Shown: in pieces, positions 10,320 through 20,039 of the stretch
Position numbering within the stretch: the stretch's first letter is position 1
How the letters are laid out: the number at the start of each line of letters is the position of its first letter
Source: Astropecten irregularis
Lineage: Eukaryota > Echinodermata > Asteroidea > Paxillosida > Astropectinidae
Length of the DNA stretch: 64,000 nucleotides
NCBI GenBank assembly: GCA_963971285.1
Contig: OZ020244.1
Location: 16,182,001 to 16,246,000 of the forward strand
Direction: 5' to 3'
Made by a program: the position numbers and the translations under genes
Notes under the pieces: generated by a model
What the model saw: only the letters and a program-made list of their open reading frames with translations
Databases searched by the model: none
What the model was told of the DNA's origin: nothing

Positions 10320-10500
10320 ACTTATACTTGTATGATACTTGGTGTTATACCGAGACAGAAATCTTCACAGACCTATAACTTTCAGGGTATAAAGATGGTG
10401 ATGGTAGAAACATACCGTTAAAATGTTCTGCCTGAAATGCTGTGTATTTATCGAGAGAAGAGTGAAACCAGTGACCAAAAAACAATGTTGATCTTTTAAA
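10320..10500. repeat. Partial M1 copy, opposite orientation
   Basis: Begins with the internal phrase 'accgagacagaaatcttcac' and runs through 'ataaagatggtgatggtaga' and 'tgttgatcttttaaagg'. It abuts the 9936-10310 copy head to head, forming an extended inverted pair. Confidence 0.6.
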
Positions 10501-10789
10501 GGTACTATCATACTTTGGTAGCATACCGAACTTACATAAATCTTCACAATAACTTACAGGGTACGAAGATGGTCACGGTAGAAACGTACCGTTACAATGG
10601 TTCCGCCTGAAATGCTGTGATATCGAGAAGAGTAAAACCAGTGACCAAAAACAATTTTGATCTTTTAAAGATAAAAACAAAACGGTGAAGGGACTGAAAA
10701 TTTCACAGATGACTGTCACTGTATCTTCCTTGATATTTTTGCCCATGAATCTGTATTTTTTTTTTACAAAAACCAAAGCATGATATAAG
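10498..10789. mobile_element. TTAA-type MITE, family M1
   Basis: Starts 'aaaggtactatcatactttg' and ends 'accaaagcatgatat'. The interior is shortened relative to the 7515 copy. Confidence 0.75.
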
Positions 10790-10838
10790 ACTAATAACTT
10801 GTAAGTATGAGATCGTACGTACGAGTAACGTACGACTT

Positions 10839-11222
10839 AAAGGTATAGTACATGTATCATACTTTGGTATCGTACCGAAACGGAAATTGTTCACAGATTT
10901 ACCTATAGGCCTACAACTTACAGGGTATAAAGATGGTGATGGTAGAAACATACTGTTAAAAATGTTTCTGCCTGAAATGCTGTATTCATCCAGAAAAGAG
11001 TAAAACCAATTACCAAAATTATGTTTGACCTTTTTAAGATCCAAAATAAAAGAGAAAAAGACTTAAGAAATACTGTGGCCGTTTTCACTGTTTTCTCAAA
11101 AAATGGGCAACGCAAGAGACTGAAGTTTTCACAGATTACTGTTTAAACTGTATCTTCCTTGATATTTTTGCCCACGAATCTGTATTTCTTTAACAAAACC
11201 CAAAGTATGATACTACCTTTAA
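10839..11222. mobile_element. TTAA-type MITE, family M1, full length
   Basis: Left flank 'cttaaaggtatag' and right end 'aaagtatgatactaccttta', each with TTAA at the edge. About 380 bp. This is a good reference copy for the family consensus. Confidence 0.8.
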
Positions 11223-11686
11223 AAAATAATAAAAAACTCCCGATTAGGAAGTACAATTTGGAAGAGGTGCTGGAGACGCTAAACAAGTATTTTTTTTAAA
11301 TATCGTTATCATTATTATTTATTATTATTAAAACAATGAAATTAATGATTTAGTATACAATATTTATATAGCGCCCTAATCCGAAAGGCTAACATAATCT
11401 AAAATGATAATGCAGATGCAAATTATTTTCCCAAACAATTTATAATAATTTATACAAAATAAAGTGTTCCCTTCAGATCAAAATGTTTTTTTTTTTTTTT
11501 TCAGTGAATTATTTTCAAAACTATTGAAAGAAAATAACAAAAACATCAAAAGATGCGCCCCTCTTCCGATGTAAGTGTTGGCCCCGCCCATCTCTCTTGC
11601 CAAAATCAATGAAAAATTAAATAACTCCGTATACGAAAATTATACGGAAATGATTGGTACTGGATGTGTGGATTTCAACTTTAAAG

Positions 11687-11709
11687 GTTAGGGTTAGGGT
11701 TAGGGTTAG
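11687..11709 (+). repeat. Interstitial telomeric repeat (TTAGGG)~4
   Basis: About four tandem TTAGGG units stand directly at the 5' edge of a truncated LINE. Metazoan telomeres use this hexamer. Four units in the interior of a contig are not a chromosome end. Confidence 0.9.
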
Positions 11710-12392
11710 AGCCAGACCTCATGAGGCCAATATCGATTATCCATTAAGATGTTTGCAATTAGGAATTCCTTTGTTGTCCAATAGACTACACTTTTTGTCA
11801 ATTTCATTTGTTGTTAAATGCTTGTATAATTTATTTGATGTTCATATTCACAGATACATTACCCTCAACTCTAGGCATTGTGACTCTGTTAAGTTTCTTC
11901 ATAAGGGGGGTCGGACCAACTGCTTGCACAATTCTCTTTTTGTTAGGTTTCCAAGATTATGGGACAGTCTTCCATCTAATGTTAAGGAACAAATTGTTTT
12001 TAATTTGCCTAAGTTTAGCAATATGCTACGAAATCATATTCTGTCTCCTGGTAAATCCATTGTATTTCCATCTTAAGTATATGCCTTCGCCATTAATTAA
12101 TGATTTATTGATTGACCTAGAGTAATTTATTTATTTGTCCACGTACATGTATAAATTGTTTATTTATTGCCTTTATTGTTTGTACATTTTGTTTACATGT
12201 AATGTTATGCATGGCATCATTTGGAGAGGCACTCGATTGTGATTTAATTCGCATTTGGCAATCCTTCAGGGGTGTTACCATGCACTGTTCTTCTACTGTT
12301 TGGTTTTGTTATTTTGTTAATTTTCCTGTTTGTATTGTGCCTTCTGTTGCTTGCCCTGAGAAATAATAAATGAAATGAAATGAAATGAAAGG
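11710..12392 (+). mobile_element. 5'-truncated LINE, 3' end fragment
   Basis: An open frame to 12076 encodes about 120 residues of the C-terminal tail found in Jockey/CR1-type reverse transcriptase polyproteins: a run of basic and aromatic residues, then FVRFPRLWDSLPSNV and LPKFSNMLRNHI. It is followed by a 3' untranslated tail ending in (ATGAA)n at about 12370-12390, the kind of short 3' microsatellite used by several LINE clades. The reverse transcriptase core is missing. Confidence 0.75.
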
Positions 12393-12394
12393 TT

Positions 12395-12990
12395 TACTGT
12401 AATCAAAATTGGGAAAGGGGTGAAAGTGCTGTAAAATTATTGCTTAATACATAATTAATTACTATAAATTTATGTTTCTTTAAGTGCTTACTTTTGACCA
12501 AAACGTTACAAAATCATACATGTATTTCACTACTTAAGCCTATCTAAAAGAGATCACCTTGTGCATTAAATGAGTGTGTGTCCTCAACATCTTTGACAAG
12601 TCCCCCCCCCCCCCCTCTTCCATGCTTGATCCACCCCCAAAGTGGGACCCCAAAGTGGCTATGTCCACTGCAAAATGATCCCAGATGAACACATGAAGCA
12701 AGACATTTGTGTTACAGAGAGGATTTACACCAGATTTGGTGTTGTGGAATGGAGAAATCTCATGTTCAAAATCTTAGCATGTTAATAAGCTATATGCTTT
12801 CCCATATAAAACTGTACAAAAAACATGGCCACCACCCAAGATGCGAACCCCTGCCATTTCGCAGAGGAGCAATATTTTTCAATGTTTTTTTCAAATAAGT
12901 GACCTTTGGAATATTCTGCTTCCCCTCAGTGTGGTATGGTGTCAAAATATGGATAATGTGTGCTCTTACAAGACACTGCTGCATGTTTAT
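12395..12990. other. Non-coding stretch with a poly-C run
   Basis: A run of about 15 cytosines at 12601-12615 and no supported gene. The segment 12825-12860 reads on the minus strand as 'ggggttcgcatc', a weak B-box-like word, possibly from a SINE remnant. Confidence 0.4.
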
Positions 12991-12998
12991 ATAACGGT

Positions 12999-13149
12999 AG
13001 TCTTGGTTCAAGACTGTAATGCTCGATAACGGACTCAGTCCTGCCAATGCGCCCTCTGCATGCGAGCAGCTGGGTTACATGAAGTCACAAGAGGGCGCAT
13101 TGGCAGGACTGAGTCCGTTATCAAGCATTACAGTCTTGGACCAAGACTA
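12999..13149. mobile_element. Fold-back element, ~59-bp arms
   Basis: The left arm (12999-13056) and right arm (13091-13149) are near-perfect reverse complements around 'gactcagtcctgccaatgcg'. The loop is about 35 bases. Non-coding, MITE-like. Confidence 0.9.
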
Positions 13150-13299
13150 TGTCATATGCGACGAAACATAATATTATTTTTGGAAAGTGTCAGATGAGTC
13201 CTCATATCCCATTATGTAGCACAGCTTTCTCCTTAATAATAATATAATTATATTACATGTATTTGCAATTCATTGTCAGCATTTATGTGAACATTTTCG

Positions 13300-13673
13300 T
13301 TGCCTTTTTTTGTTATTACATTAGCTGACCAGAATTTCTGTTCCGTTCGTTCATTCATGTTTTGTTATGTTGTGTTATCTCTTTGTCATGTCGCCGGTTC
13401 TTGTCTGTATGTCATGTATGTCCAAAGGCTGTTCCCTATAAGTCCCGGCTTCCCCAAGATGACACCCTCCATATTTATTTATTCCATTATGCCTCTGCTA
13501 TTGTTCTTGTTCATTATTCTGGTCTTGTTTGACCCATGTCGTATATTAATCTATACACATATATATATTCTGCCTTAAATTAATTTCTTGGAATGTATTA
13601 CACTTTCTTGTGCTTATTTTGCCTTGTATCTTTTAAAAGTATGGAAATAAAATGTGAATTGAATTGAATTGAG
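13300..13673 (+). mobile_element. LINE 3' UTR fragment with (AATTG)n tail
   Basis: The segment ends 'gtatggaaataaaatgtg' followed by a short (AATTG)n run at 13656-13673. The same 'gtatggaaataaatgt' ending occurs on the minus strand in the LINE at 44668-45990. The upstream 92-residue open frame has no domain and is probably untranslated 3' sequence. Confidence 0.5.
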
Positions 13674-13739
13674 ATGATAAATTACTATAGGACCTACCAC
13701 TGCCACGTGCCCCTTTCCTGCCACGTTTATTCCCAATGT

Positions 13740-13999
13740 GCCTACCAGAATATGCCTCAGGCTTAGGCTCCGGCTCAGGCTCCGGCTCCGGTACCATTTC
13801 GCAGTGGATCAATTCTAAAATAACGGGTATCAAAATAGAGGCTTTTGACTGCTGCTCGGAAGTAAATTCTCCGGTTTGAAAAGGAAAACAGAAGCTTCAG
13901 CTTCAATGTAAAACCACAACCTATAGAGTTTCAGCATATTTTATTATGGATGACGGAACCGGAGCCTGAGCCATAGCCTCCATTTCGAAAAGGCCCTAG
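13740..13999. repeat. M3 MITE copy (Pro-Glu word-rich)
   Basis: Contains tandem 'ggctccggctcaggctccgg' words and ends 'ctccatttcgaaaaggccct'. The repeated hexamers read as PEPEPE on one strand, but this is a repeat artefact and not a protein. Confidence 0.6.
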
Positions 14000-14076
14000 G
14001 CCATGATAGACGCACTCGCCGTACAGTGCAGATTTCCTGATTAATTATGCAAACCAGCCCAGCACTGACCTCTCAA

Positions 14077-14228
14077 AGGGCCTGTTTGTTTAATGCAAAG
14101 GATCACAGATTCTGCGGATCCGGATCCCATTTTAGCGTACCCTGCATTGGACGTGGATCCCTAAATTATAAAAAAAAAATTTAATCAAATTAAGATATGG
14201 GATCCTTTGCATTAAACAAACAGGCCCT
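14077..14228. mobile_element. Fold-back element, AGGGCCTGTTTGTTTAATGC ends
   Basis: Left end 'agggcctgtttgtttaatgc' at 14077 is matched by its reverse complement ending at 14228, followed inward by 'aaaggatc'. About 150 bp with a degenerate centre. It lies between two M3 copies. Confidence 0.85.
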
Positions 14229-14281
14229 AAGAGTTAACCAATCAGAGGGAAATCTACTATTGTACCGTTTGGCGAGTGCGT

Positions 14282-14546
14282 CTATGGGCGTTTACGAAAC
14301 GGCGGATTATAGGCTCGGGCTCAGGCTCCAGCTCTTTCATCCATATACTGCAAATATAGGTTGTGGTTTTTCATTGAAGCTGAAGTTGTGTTTTCCTTTT
14401 CAAACCGGCAAATCTACTTCAGAACAGCAGCCAAAAGCCTCTATTTAATGATACCCGTTATTTCAGAATGGGTTTACGGAATGGAACCGGAGCCTGAGAC
14501 GGAGCCTGAGACGGAGCCTGAGCCTCCGTTTCGTAAACGCCCTATC
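14282..14546. mobile_element. M3 MITE, complete copy
   Basis: Ends 'gggcgtttacgaaacggcgg' and 'ctccgtttcgtaaacgccc' form 20-bp terminal inverted repeats. The interior carries 'gagcctgagacg' tandem words. This copy best defines both ends of the family. Confidence 0.8.
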
Positions 14547-14869
14547 ACGTAAATAGCTGCTGCCGCGCGGACGCGCGGAATTGACCAATCAACATCCTCC
14601 GTCCCGATCGTGAGGGAAATGTTCTAAAAACAGACATGATTGGCTGATTGGCTAAGATTGGCTATCAGACGTTTGTACGTATAGTGAAACGGAGTAGAAT
14701 GGGTGATACTCAGACTAACGGAATACTAGAAAAAAGAAAGAAAAAACAAACAATATCAAGTCAGCATTGTAGCTGCGTCTTATAGCTAAAATGACCCGTT
14801 AAAGATATATTACATGACTGGTAAAGGTGACAGAACAGCACTCACAGAATGTACATAAAATAATACATC

Positions 14870-15135
14870 GGACATCCGAGTCACGAGAAAATAGCTAAAA
14901 CTTGACTCAGTATTTCTTATAAAAGATTAAGAATGGTTTTGATCTTACCCCGAGATCAAAACTGTTTTCGGTTGTTGTTTTACTGATATATCTGGATGCA
15001 CCATTTCAAGCGGAAATATTTTAACGGCATGTTTCTACCAGCACCATCTTAAAGATAGTGTCATACTTTGGTAATGAACCAAAACAGAAATGTTCACAGA
15101 TTTACGTATAACTTACAGGGTATGAAGAACAGAAA
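14870..15135. repeat. M2 copy (reverse) joined to an M1 fragment
   Basis: The first part carries 'gatcttaccccgagatcaaa', the reverse complement of the M2 core. At 15049 'ttaaagatagtgtcatactt' begins a truncated M1 copy that stops near 15135. Confidence 0.55.
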
Positions 15136-15139
15136 TCAG

Positions 15140-15795
15140 AATTTACGTGTAACCCCCTTTTTCTTCCAGCCGCCCCCATCCCCAAATAAAAAAGAATAAA
15201 AACCAACATATAAAGAGTGAAAGAGGCTCAAAAAGAGAAGAAAAAAGAACACAGACAAAATAAATTCGCCAGTTCACGTAACCTGCTAGCTTTGATTGCC
15301 CCGAAATGCATCCGTCGCTACAGATTTTTTATATTTTATCCCTCCCCCTTTCCACCTTTGGACAATCCTGGATCCGCTCATGGTTTTGTACATGAGTTTA
15401 GCACTTTTTATAGTTTTACAGTCTATGAGAAAACCCAAATATGTCTAAGAACTGAGACGACTAGGATGAAATTCAATCTGTGCCCGTGTGCCGAGACGGT
15501 CAAAAACCTGCGCTACCTGAATACAGACACTAGGGGTGATATCATCAAGGAAGACTGATTGAATTTACCTCAGAAATTTGATCCAAAATTTCTTATAATG
15601 GGCTGCCCCCCCCCCCCCCCCGGCCCAAAGAACCATGTCTAGTCAGTGAAATGAAGACAGGAAAAGATTTCCATTTTAGATTTGGGAATCAGACAGTGTA
15701 TCAGAGATATCTAGGGGGCTGAAAAAGGAGGGTCTGTAGATTTAGACATGCAATTTGCCTTTAAGGGGAGTGTTGAATAAGCAACAGGGCCTGGA
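15140..15795. other. Non-coding stretch with a poly-C run
   Basis: A run of 14-16 cytosines at about 15606-15621. An open frame of 113 codons (15217-15558) has no recognisable domain and biased Lys/Arg-rich start; I do not call it a gene. Confidence 0.4.
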
Positions 15796-15798
15796 AAT

Positions 15799-16098
15799 TA
15801 AAGGTAGTATCATACCAAAACAGAAATGTTCACAGATTTACGTATAACTTACAGGGTATGAAGATGGTGGTGGTAGATTACTTCCCTTTAAAATTTTTCC
15901 GCCCGAAATGGTGTATTTATCCAGAAATTAGTAAAACAACGACCGATAATCTTTTTGATCTTTTAAAGATCAAAAATAAAAGAGAAAAGACTTCAGAAAT
16001 ACAGTGGCTGTTTTTCACTGTTTTCTCAAAAAGTGGGCACCGTATTGGACTGAAATTTTCACAGATTTCTTTGATAAAACATTTATGATATTACCTTT
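15799..16098. mobile_element. TTAA-type MITE, family M1
   Basis: Left edge 'attaaaggtagtatcat' and right edge 'tatgatattacctttt'. It contains 'gatcttttaaagatcaaaaa' and 'gtgggcaccgtattgg'. Slightly shortened near the right end. Confidence 0.8.
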
Positions 16099-16311
16099 TA
16101 GTTATACGTAAATCAGTGAAAATCTGTCAGTTCCGTGACACCATTTTTTTCTGAGCTACCAGGCGATTTTACCCCATAATTTCCCTCCAAAATCAAAGCC
16201 CTGCTCTCTTTTTACAAATTTGACTTATTTAGGGTGAGTTAATTTACTGAAGAAGCTATTTTTATCTGAAAAATAATCCTAATGTCCAGGAACCCCATTA
16301 CATCCGTTCAC

Positions 16312-17063
16312 AAGCTGAGATGGAACCAATTCACAAGCTGAGATGGGACCAATTCACAAGCCGAGATGGAACCATTTCACAAGCTGAGATGGAACCAATT
16401 CACAAGCCGAGATGGAACCAATGCACAAGATGAGATGGAACCAATTCACAAGCTGAGATGGAACCAATTCACAAGCTGAAATGCAACCAATTCACAAGCT
16501 GAGATGCAACCAATTCACAAGCTGAGATGCAACCAATTCACAAGCTGAGATGCAACCAATTCACAAGCTGAGATGGACTCAATTGACAAGCTGGGATGGA
16601 ACCAATTCACAAGCTGAGATGGAACCAATTCACAAGCTGGGATGGAACCAATTCACAAGCTGAGATGGAACCAATTCACAAGCTGAGATGGAACCAATTT
16701 ACAAGCTGGGATGGAACAAATTCACAAGCTGAGATGGAACAAATTCACAAGCCGAGTCGGAACCAATTCACAAGCTGAGATGGAACCAATTCACAAGCTG
16801 AGATGGAACAAATTCACAAGCTGAGATGGAACCAATCCACAAGCTGAGATGGAACAAATTCACTAGCTGAGATGAAACCAATTCACAAGCTGAGATGGAA
16901 CCAATTCACAAGCTGAGATGGAACCAATTCACAAGCTGAGATTCATCCAATTCACAAACCGAGATGGAACCAATTCACAAGCTGAGATGCAACCAATTCA
17001 CAAGCTGAGATGGAACCAATTCAAAAGCTGAGATGGAACCAAATCACGAGCTGACATGGAACA
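16312..17063. repeat. 23-bp minisatellite, about 33 units
   Basis: Tandem units based on 'caattcacaagctgagatgg' plus 'aac', 23 bases long, with scattered substitutions such as gagatgc and gggatgg that cluster in neighbouring units. Because 23 is not a multiple of three the translation cycles through all frames, so the short open frames inside are meaningless. Confidence 0.95.
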
Positions 17064-17329
17064 GCCCATAAATACCTACGTGACTGTGTTCGTGACTGTG
17101 TATATCACCCATCAATACATAATTAAATTTATACTGTTTGCAGTAATCTTTGAGCTTAAGGAGGTCCTGGCCTTGTCCCCTTCCATCATAAAGAATAAAT
17201 GATATTTCCAATGTCAAATGAATATATATTTATGTCATAATGCAATTAGTTACCATGGAAAAGGATCAAAACAACTATGTCCTGGGGGTAGATTTCGACA
17301 AAGTCATCGCAACCTGCTATCAATCAACA

Positions 17330-17420
17330 GTTATGGTGCATTGCAGCCCTACGTGGGATACGATTGGTTATGTCCTTCGTAACTCGATCGTAAGGCTTCG
17401 TGAAATCGACCACTTGACTA
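17330..17420 (+). repeat. SINE-like repeat fragment
   Basis: Shares 'cattgcagccctacgtggga' and 'tacgattggttatgt' with the reverse complement of 9262-9375. No full tRNA-like structure is visible in this copy. Confidence 0.4.
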
Positions 17421-17785
17421 AATATATCGGCTACATCTAATGCTGCGTTTAATTGGGTTTTGTTTAATAAATCCTCCATGTAATATTTATGTTCTTGTTG
17501 AAAGCCGTAGAGCTTGTAGATACGGTTGGGTTTCGCACTCCAGTATAGGCCTTTTTCACAAAGCAATAGGAACTGTATATAGAAGGTATATGAGTTTATG
17601 TTCAGTATGCAGTCTGTGAAAAGCAGTTATTTTCACTGGATGGTAAGAGATGTCTACTTGCTTGTGTTTGTGCTAATGATGTGCAGGTTCCAGTATGCCC
17701 ATTGTGGATATAAAGGTGTGTAGTTTCCCAGTTACTATTATGTATATTATGCCCATACTAAGGCTTTTTGTTGAACATTTTGTGT

Positions 17786-18512
17786 AAAGGTAGTATCATT
17801 CTTTGGTAAGAAACCAAAACAGAAATGTTTACAGATTTACGTATAACTTTCAGGGTATGAAGACGTACCGTTAAAATCATTCCGCGTGAAATGGTGTATT
17901 TATCCAGAAATTAGTAAAACGACGACCGAAAATCTTGTTGATCTTTTAAAAGATCAAAAATAAAAGAGAAAAGACTTTAATGGAGGGTACAGAATTGGTA
18001 AGACAAAATACACTTCATAATCACAGATTCACATAAAACTTACACAGTATAATGGTAATGATAGGAGAAAACATCCCATGAAATGTTTTTGTCTGAAATG
18101 CCTTATTCGTTGAGAAATAAATGAAACTATTTTCCGATTGGAATAAATCGCTTCGAAGCATTTTATTCATTCGTTGAAATTTGTACAGTATTCCGTACAC
18201 GGGTTTTTACTATTTTCTCGTGACCCAGATGGCTGATTGACCTCAAAGTTCTACAGGTTTTTCAGTTAAGGTATATGATGGATTACATAATGTGCTTTCA
18301 CTGTCAGCAACGGTTTTGTCGCAAACACCAGTTCTGTACCATCCCATTTAAGAAATACTATAGCCGCTTTCACGATTTTCTAAAAAAAGTGGGCACCGTA
18401 TGGGACTGAAATTTTAACAGATGACTGTATTTGACTGTATCTTCCTTGATATTTCTGCCCATGAATCTGTATTTCTTTGACAAAAACCAAAGTATGATAT
18501 TACCTTTAAAGG
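17786..18512. mobile_element. M1 MITE interrupted by another TTAA MITE
   Basis: The left part 17786-17988 runs to 'gaaaagactt'. The M1 sequence resumes at about 18349 with 'aagaaatactatagccgc' and ends 'aaagtatgatattaccttta'. The intervening block begins 'tggagggtacagaattggt' and ends 'ccagttctgtaccatccca', which are inverted repeats of each other, and is bordered by TTAA on both sides. The uninterrupted consensus has a single TTAA at this point. Confidence 0.8.
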
Positions 18513-18519
18513 CATGTTG

Positions 18520-19058
18520 GATTGGTAAATGTGACAGAACAGCTGCAAACTGTTCATAATTTGATTTGTCATAGAATAAAAACAGACCTGTGAAATTCTC
18601 AGTTCGTGTAATCATCGAAAACTGTAGAAAACTGAGGAAAATGCTCAAGGGATATTTTCAAATCAATTCACATGAGTTTTGATCTCACCCCGAGATCAAA
18701 AATTCATTCATCCGATAGCGACTATTGCGGCCGACTGATATTATGCATAATCCACGCGCGCGATGTATAAAACAAAACTTGAGAGATCAACTGGCACAAT
18801 TCGGCTTCTGTACAACAACCACCGTACTGCGCATGTCTTAGGCCGCGTTCCGCCGTCTGCAGTCAATGGCTATTGGCTGCTATAGGTACGTGCGTAATTT
18901 GCAGCCGCAGCCAGAGAATTGGGACACGGGCTTACTTCCAGGTGCATTTTGGTCGTGTATCCTGTCTCAATGAGAGTGTTTACTAGCTACAGCTTGGAGG
19001 AGAACAATCTATTCATGACAATAGTGTTTTTTCACCACGCCAAGTAAGTAAGGTTATG
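18520..19058. other. Non-coding stretch, partial M2-like sequence
   Basis: The first 200 bases carry M2-style words ('gatctcaccccgagatcaaa'). The rest holds a short CG-rich patch (18750-18765) and no recognisable gene. Confidence 0.4.
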
Positions 19059-19062
19059 AATG

Positions 19063-19970
19063 TGTGGGAGAATGAAGGAGTGATAAGATGGATAATCAAT
19101 GTTTGTTAATGGGCAATTCCAGCGTAACGGACATGACAATTACACAGTTTTTGCCTTATTCAGAGGATCACAACGTAGGATTGGCAGTTTGCAAACAATT
19201 TTAATTAGGCTTATCAGACACATTTAAGTATCAGTGACATATGTAGTAAATTTAATGTAATTTCATTGAACAGTTGTAGAGAAAATGCACTTCTTGTGAC
19301 CGTAACGGACATGACACTAAGTTGTCATGTCCGTTACGGTCACAAGAAGTGCATTTTCTCTACAACTGTTCAATGAAATTACATAAAATTTACTACATAT
19401 GTCACTGATACTTAAATGTGTCTGATAAGCCTAATTAAAATTGTTTGCAAACTGCCAATCCTACTTTATGATCCTCTGAATAAGGCAAAAACTGTGTAAT
19501 TGTCATGTCCGTTACGCTGGAATTGCCCTAATGTCAACACTCACCCACTTAAATATCCTGGTATGGAACGGCAATACGAACGGGCGATCCGCTAGTAGCG
19601 AGTGGTAGTCGATCCATACAGTGCGTACACATACGCACAGCGTTCAATGGGGCGAACTCAGTTACGACGGTCTGCTGGGGCGAATTGCCCGACCACACAC
19701 GTGCGTGGGTTCGAGACCGAGAATTCCTCTTTACTTAAGAGTCAGTTAATAATTAACCGTCACTGCACGGTTCACGATAAACACGAAGATAAAACAATTC
19801 TCCTCAAATGGGAAGAGTAACAAATGATGCGCGAAAACTCGCGAAAACGAGTTGATGAACAAAACTCCGTAGCAACCGTGTGCAACGAAACAATATGGCG
19901 GAAGGGAAGTCATTAACATATTGAGTTTCGTGCTGCTTTGCGTGACCTTTGTAGGTCAAGGGTCACTACA
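19063..19970 (-). repeat. 3' LTR (carrying a palindromic insertion)
   Basis: Matches the 24205-24695 LTR except for a 418-bp insertion at 19111-19528 and about half a dozen base changes or small indels (for example caacgaaac against caacaaaac). On the plus strand it also contains GGTTCGAGACC, an exact B-box match. Confidence 0.95.
19111..19528. mobile_element. 418-bp near-perfect palindromic element in the LTR
   Basis: The left arm beginning 'gggcaattccagcgtaacgg' is mirrored by the right arm ending 'ccgttacgctggaattgccc'. The arms of about 205 bp are nearly identical and meet around 'acactaagttgtcatgtccg'. A 4-bp duplication TAAT flanks it (19107-19110, 19529-19532), and the other LTR has a single TAAT at that point. 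No coding sequence. Confidence 0.95.
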
Positions 19971-19983
19971 TTAGCCCCCTCCT
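19971..19983 (-). promoter_or_regulatory. Polypurine tract
   Basis: On the minus strand AGGAGGGGGCTAA immediately precedes the 3' LTR start. This is the normal location and composition for plus-strand priming in LTR elements. Confidence 0.75.
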
Positions 19984-20039
19984 AGATGGTGAGGACATAC
20001 AAAAAAGGATGAACCATCGATGGTTGGATAGCCGGAAAT

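Noticed and set aside
11687-11709. Chromosome end
   Set aside because: Only about four TTAGGG units and complex sequence on both sides.
13300-13578. Hydrophobic 92-residue frame suggesting a membrane protein
   Set aside because: T-rich LINE 3' untranslated sequence reads as hydrophobic residues by composition.
13633-13833. Frame encoding PEPEPEPEPKPE
   Set aside because: Produced by the 'ggctccggctca' words of an M3 MITE.
15217-15558. 113-codon open frame
   Set aside because: No domain, no splice context, and flanks are repeats; support is too weak for a gene call.
16312-17063. Several short open frames inside the 23-bp repeat
   Set aside because: The unit is not a multiple of three and all frames are open by composition.
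19602-19820. 72-residue frame present twice (again at 24322-24540)
   Set aside because: It lies wholly in the LTRs, antisense to the element, and is repeated only because the LTRs are.
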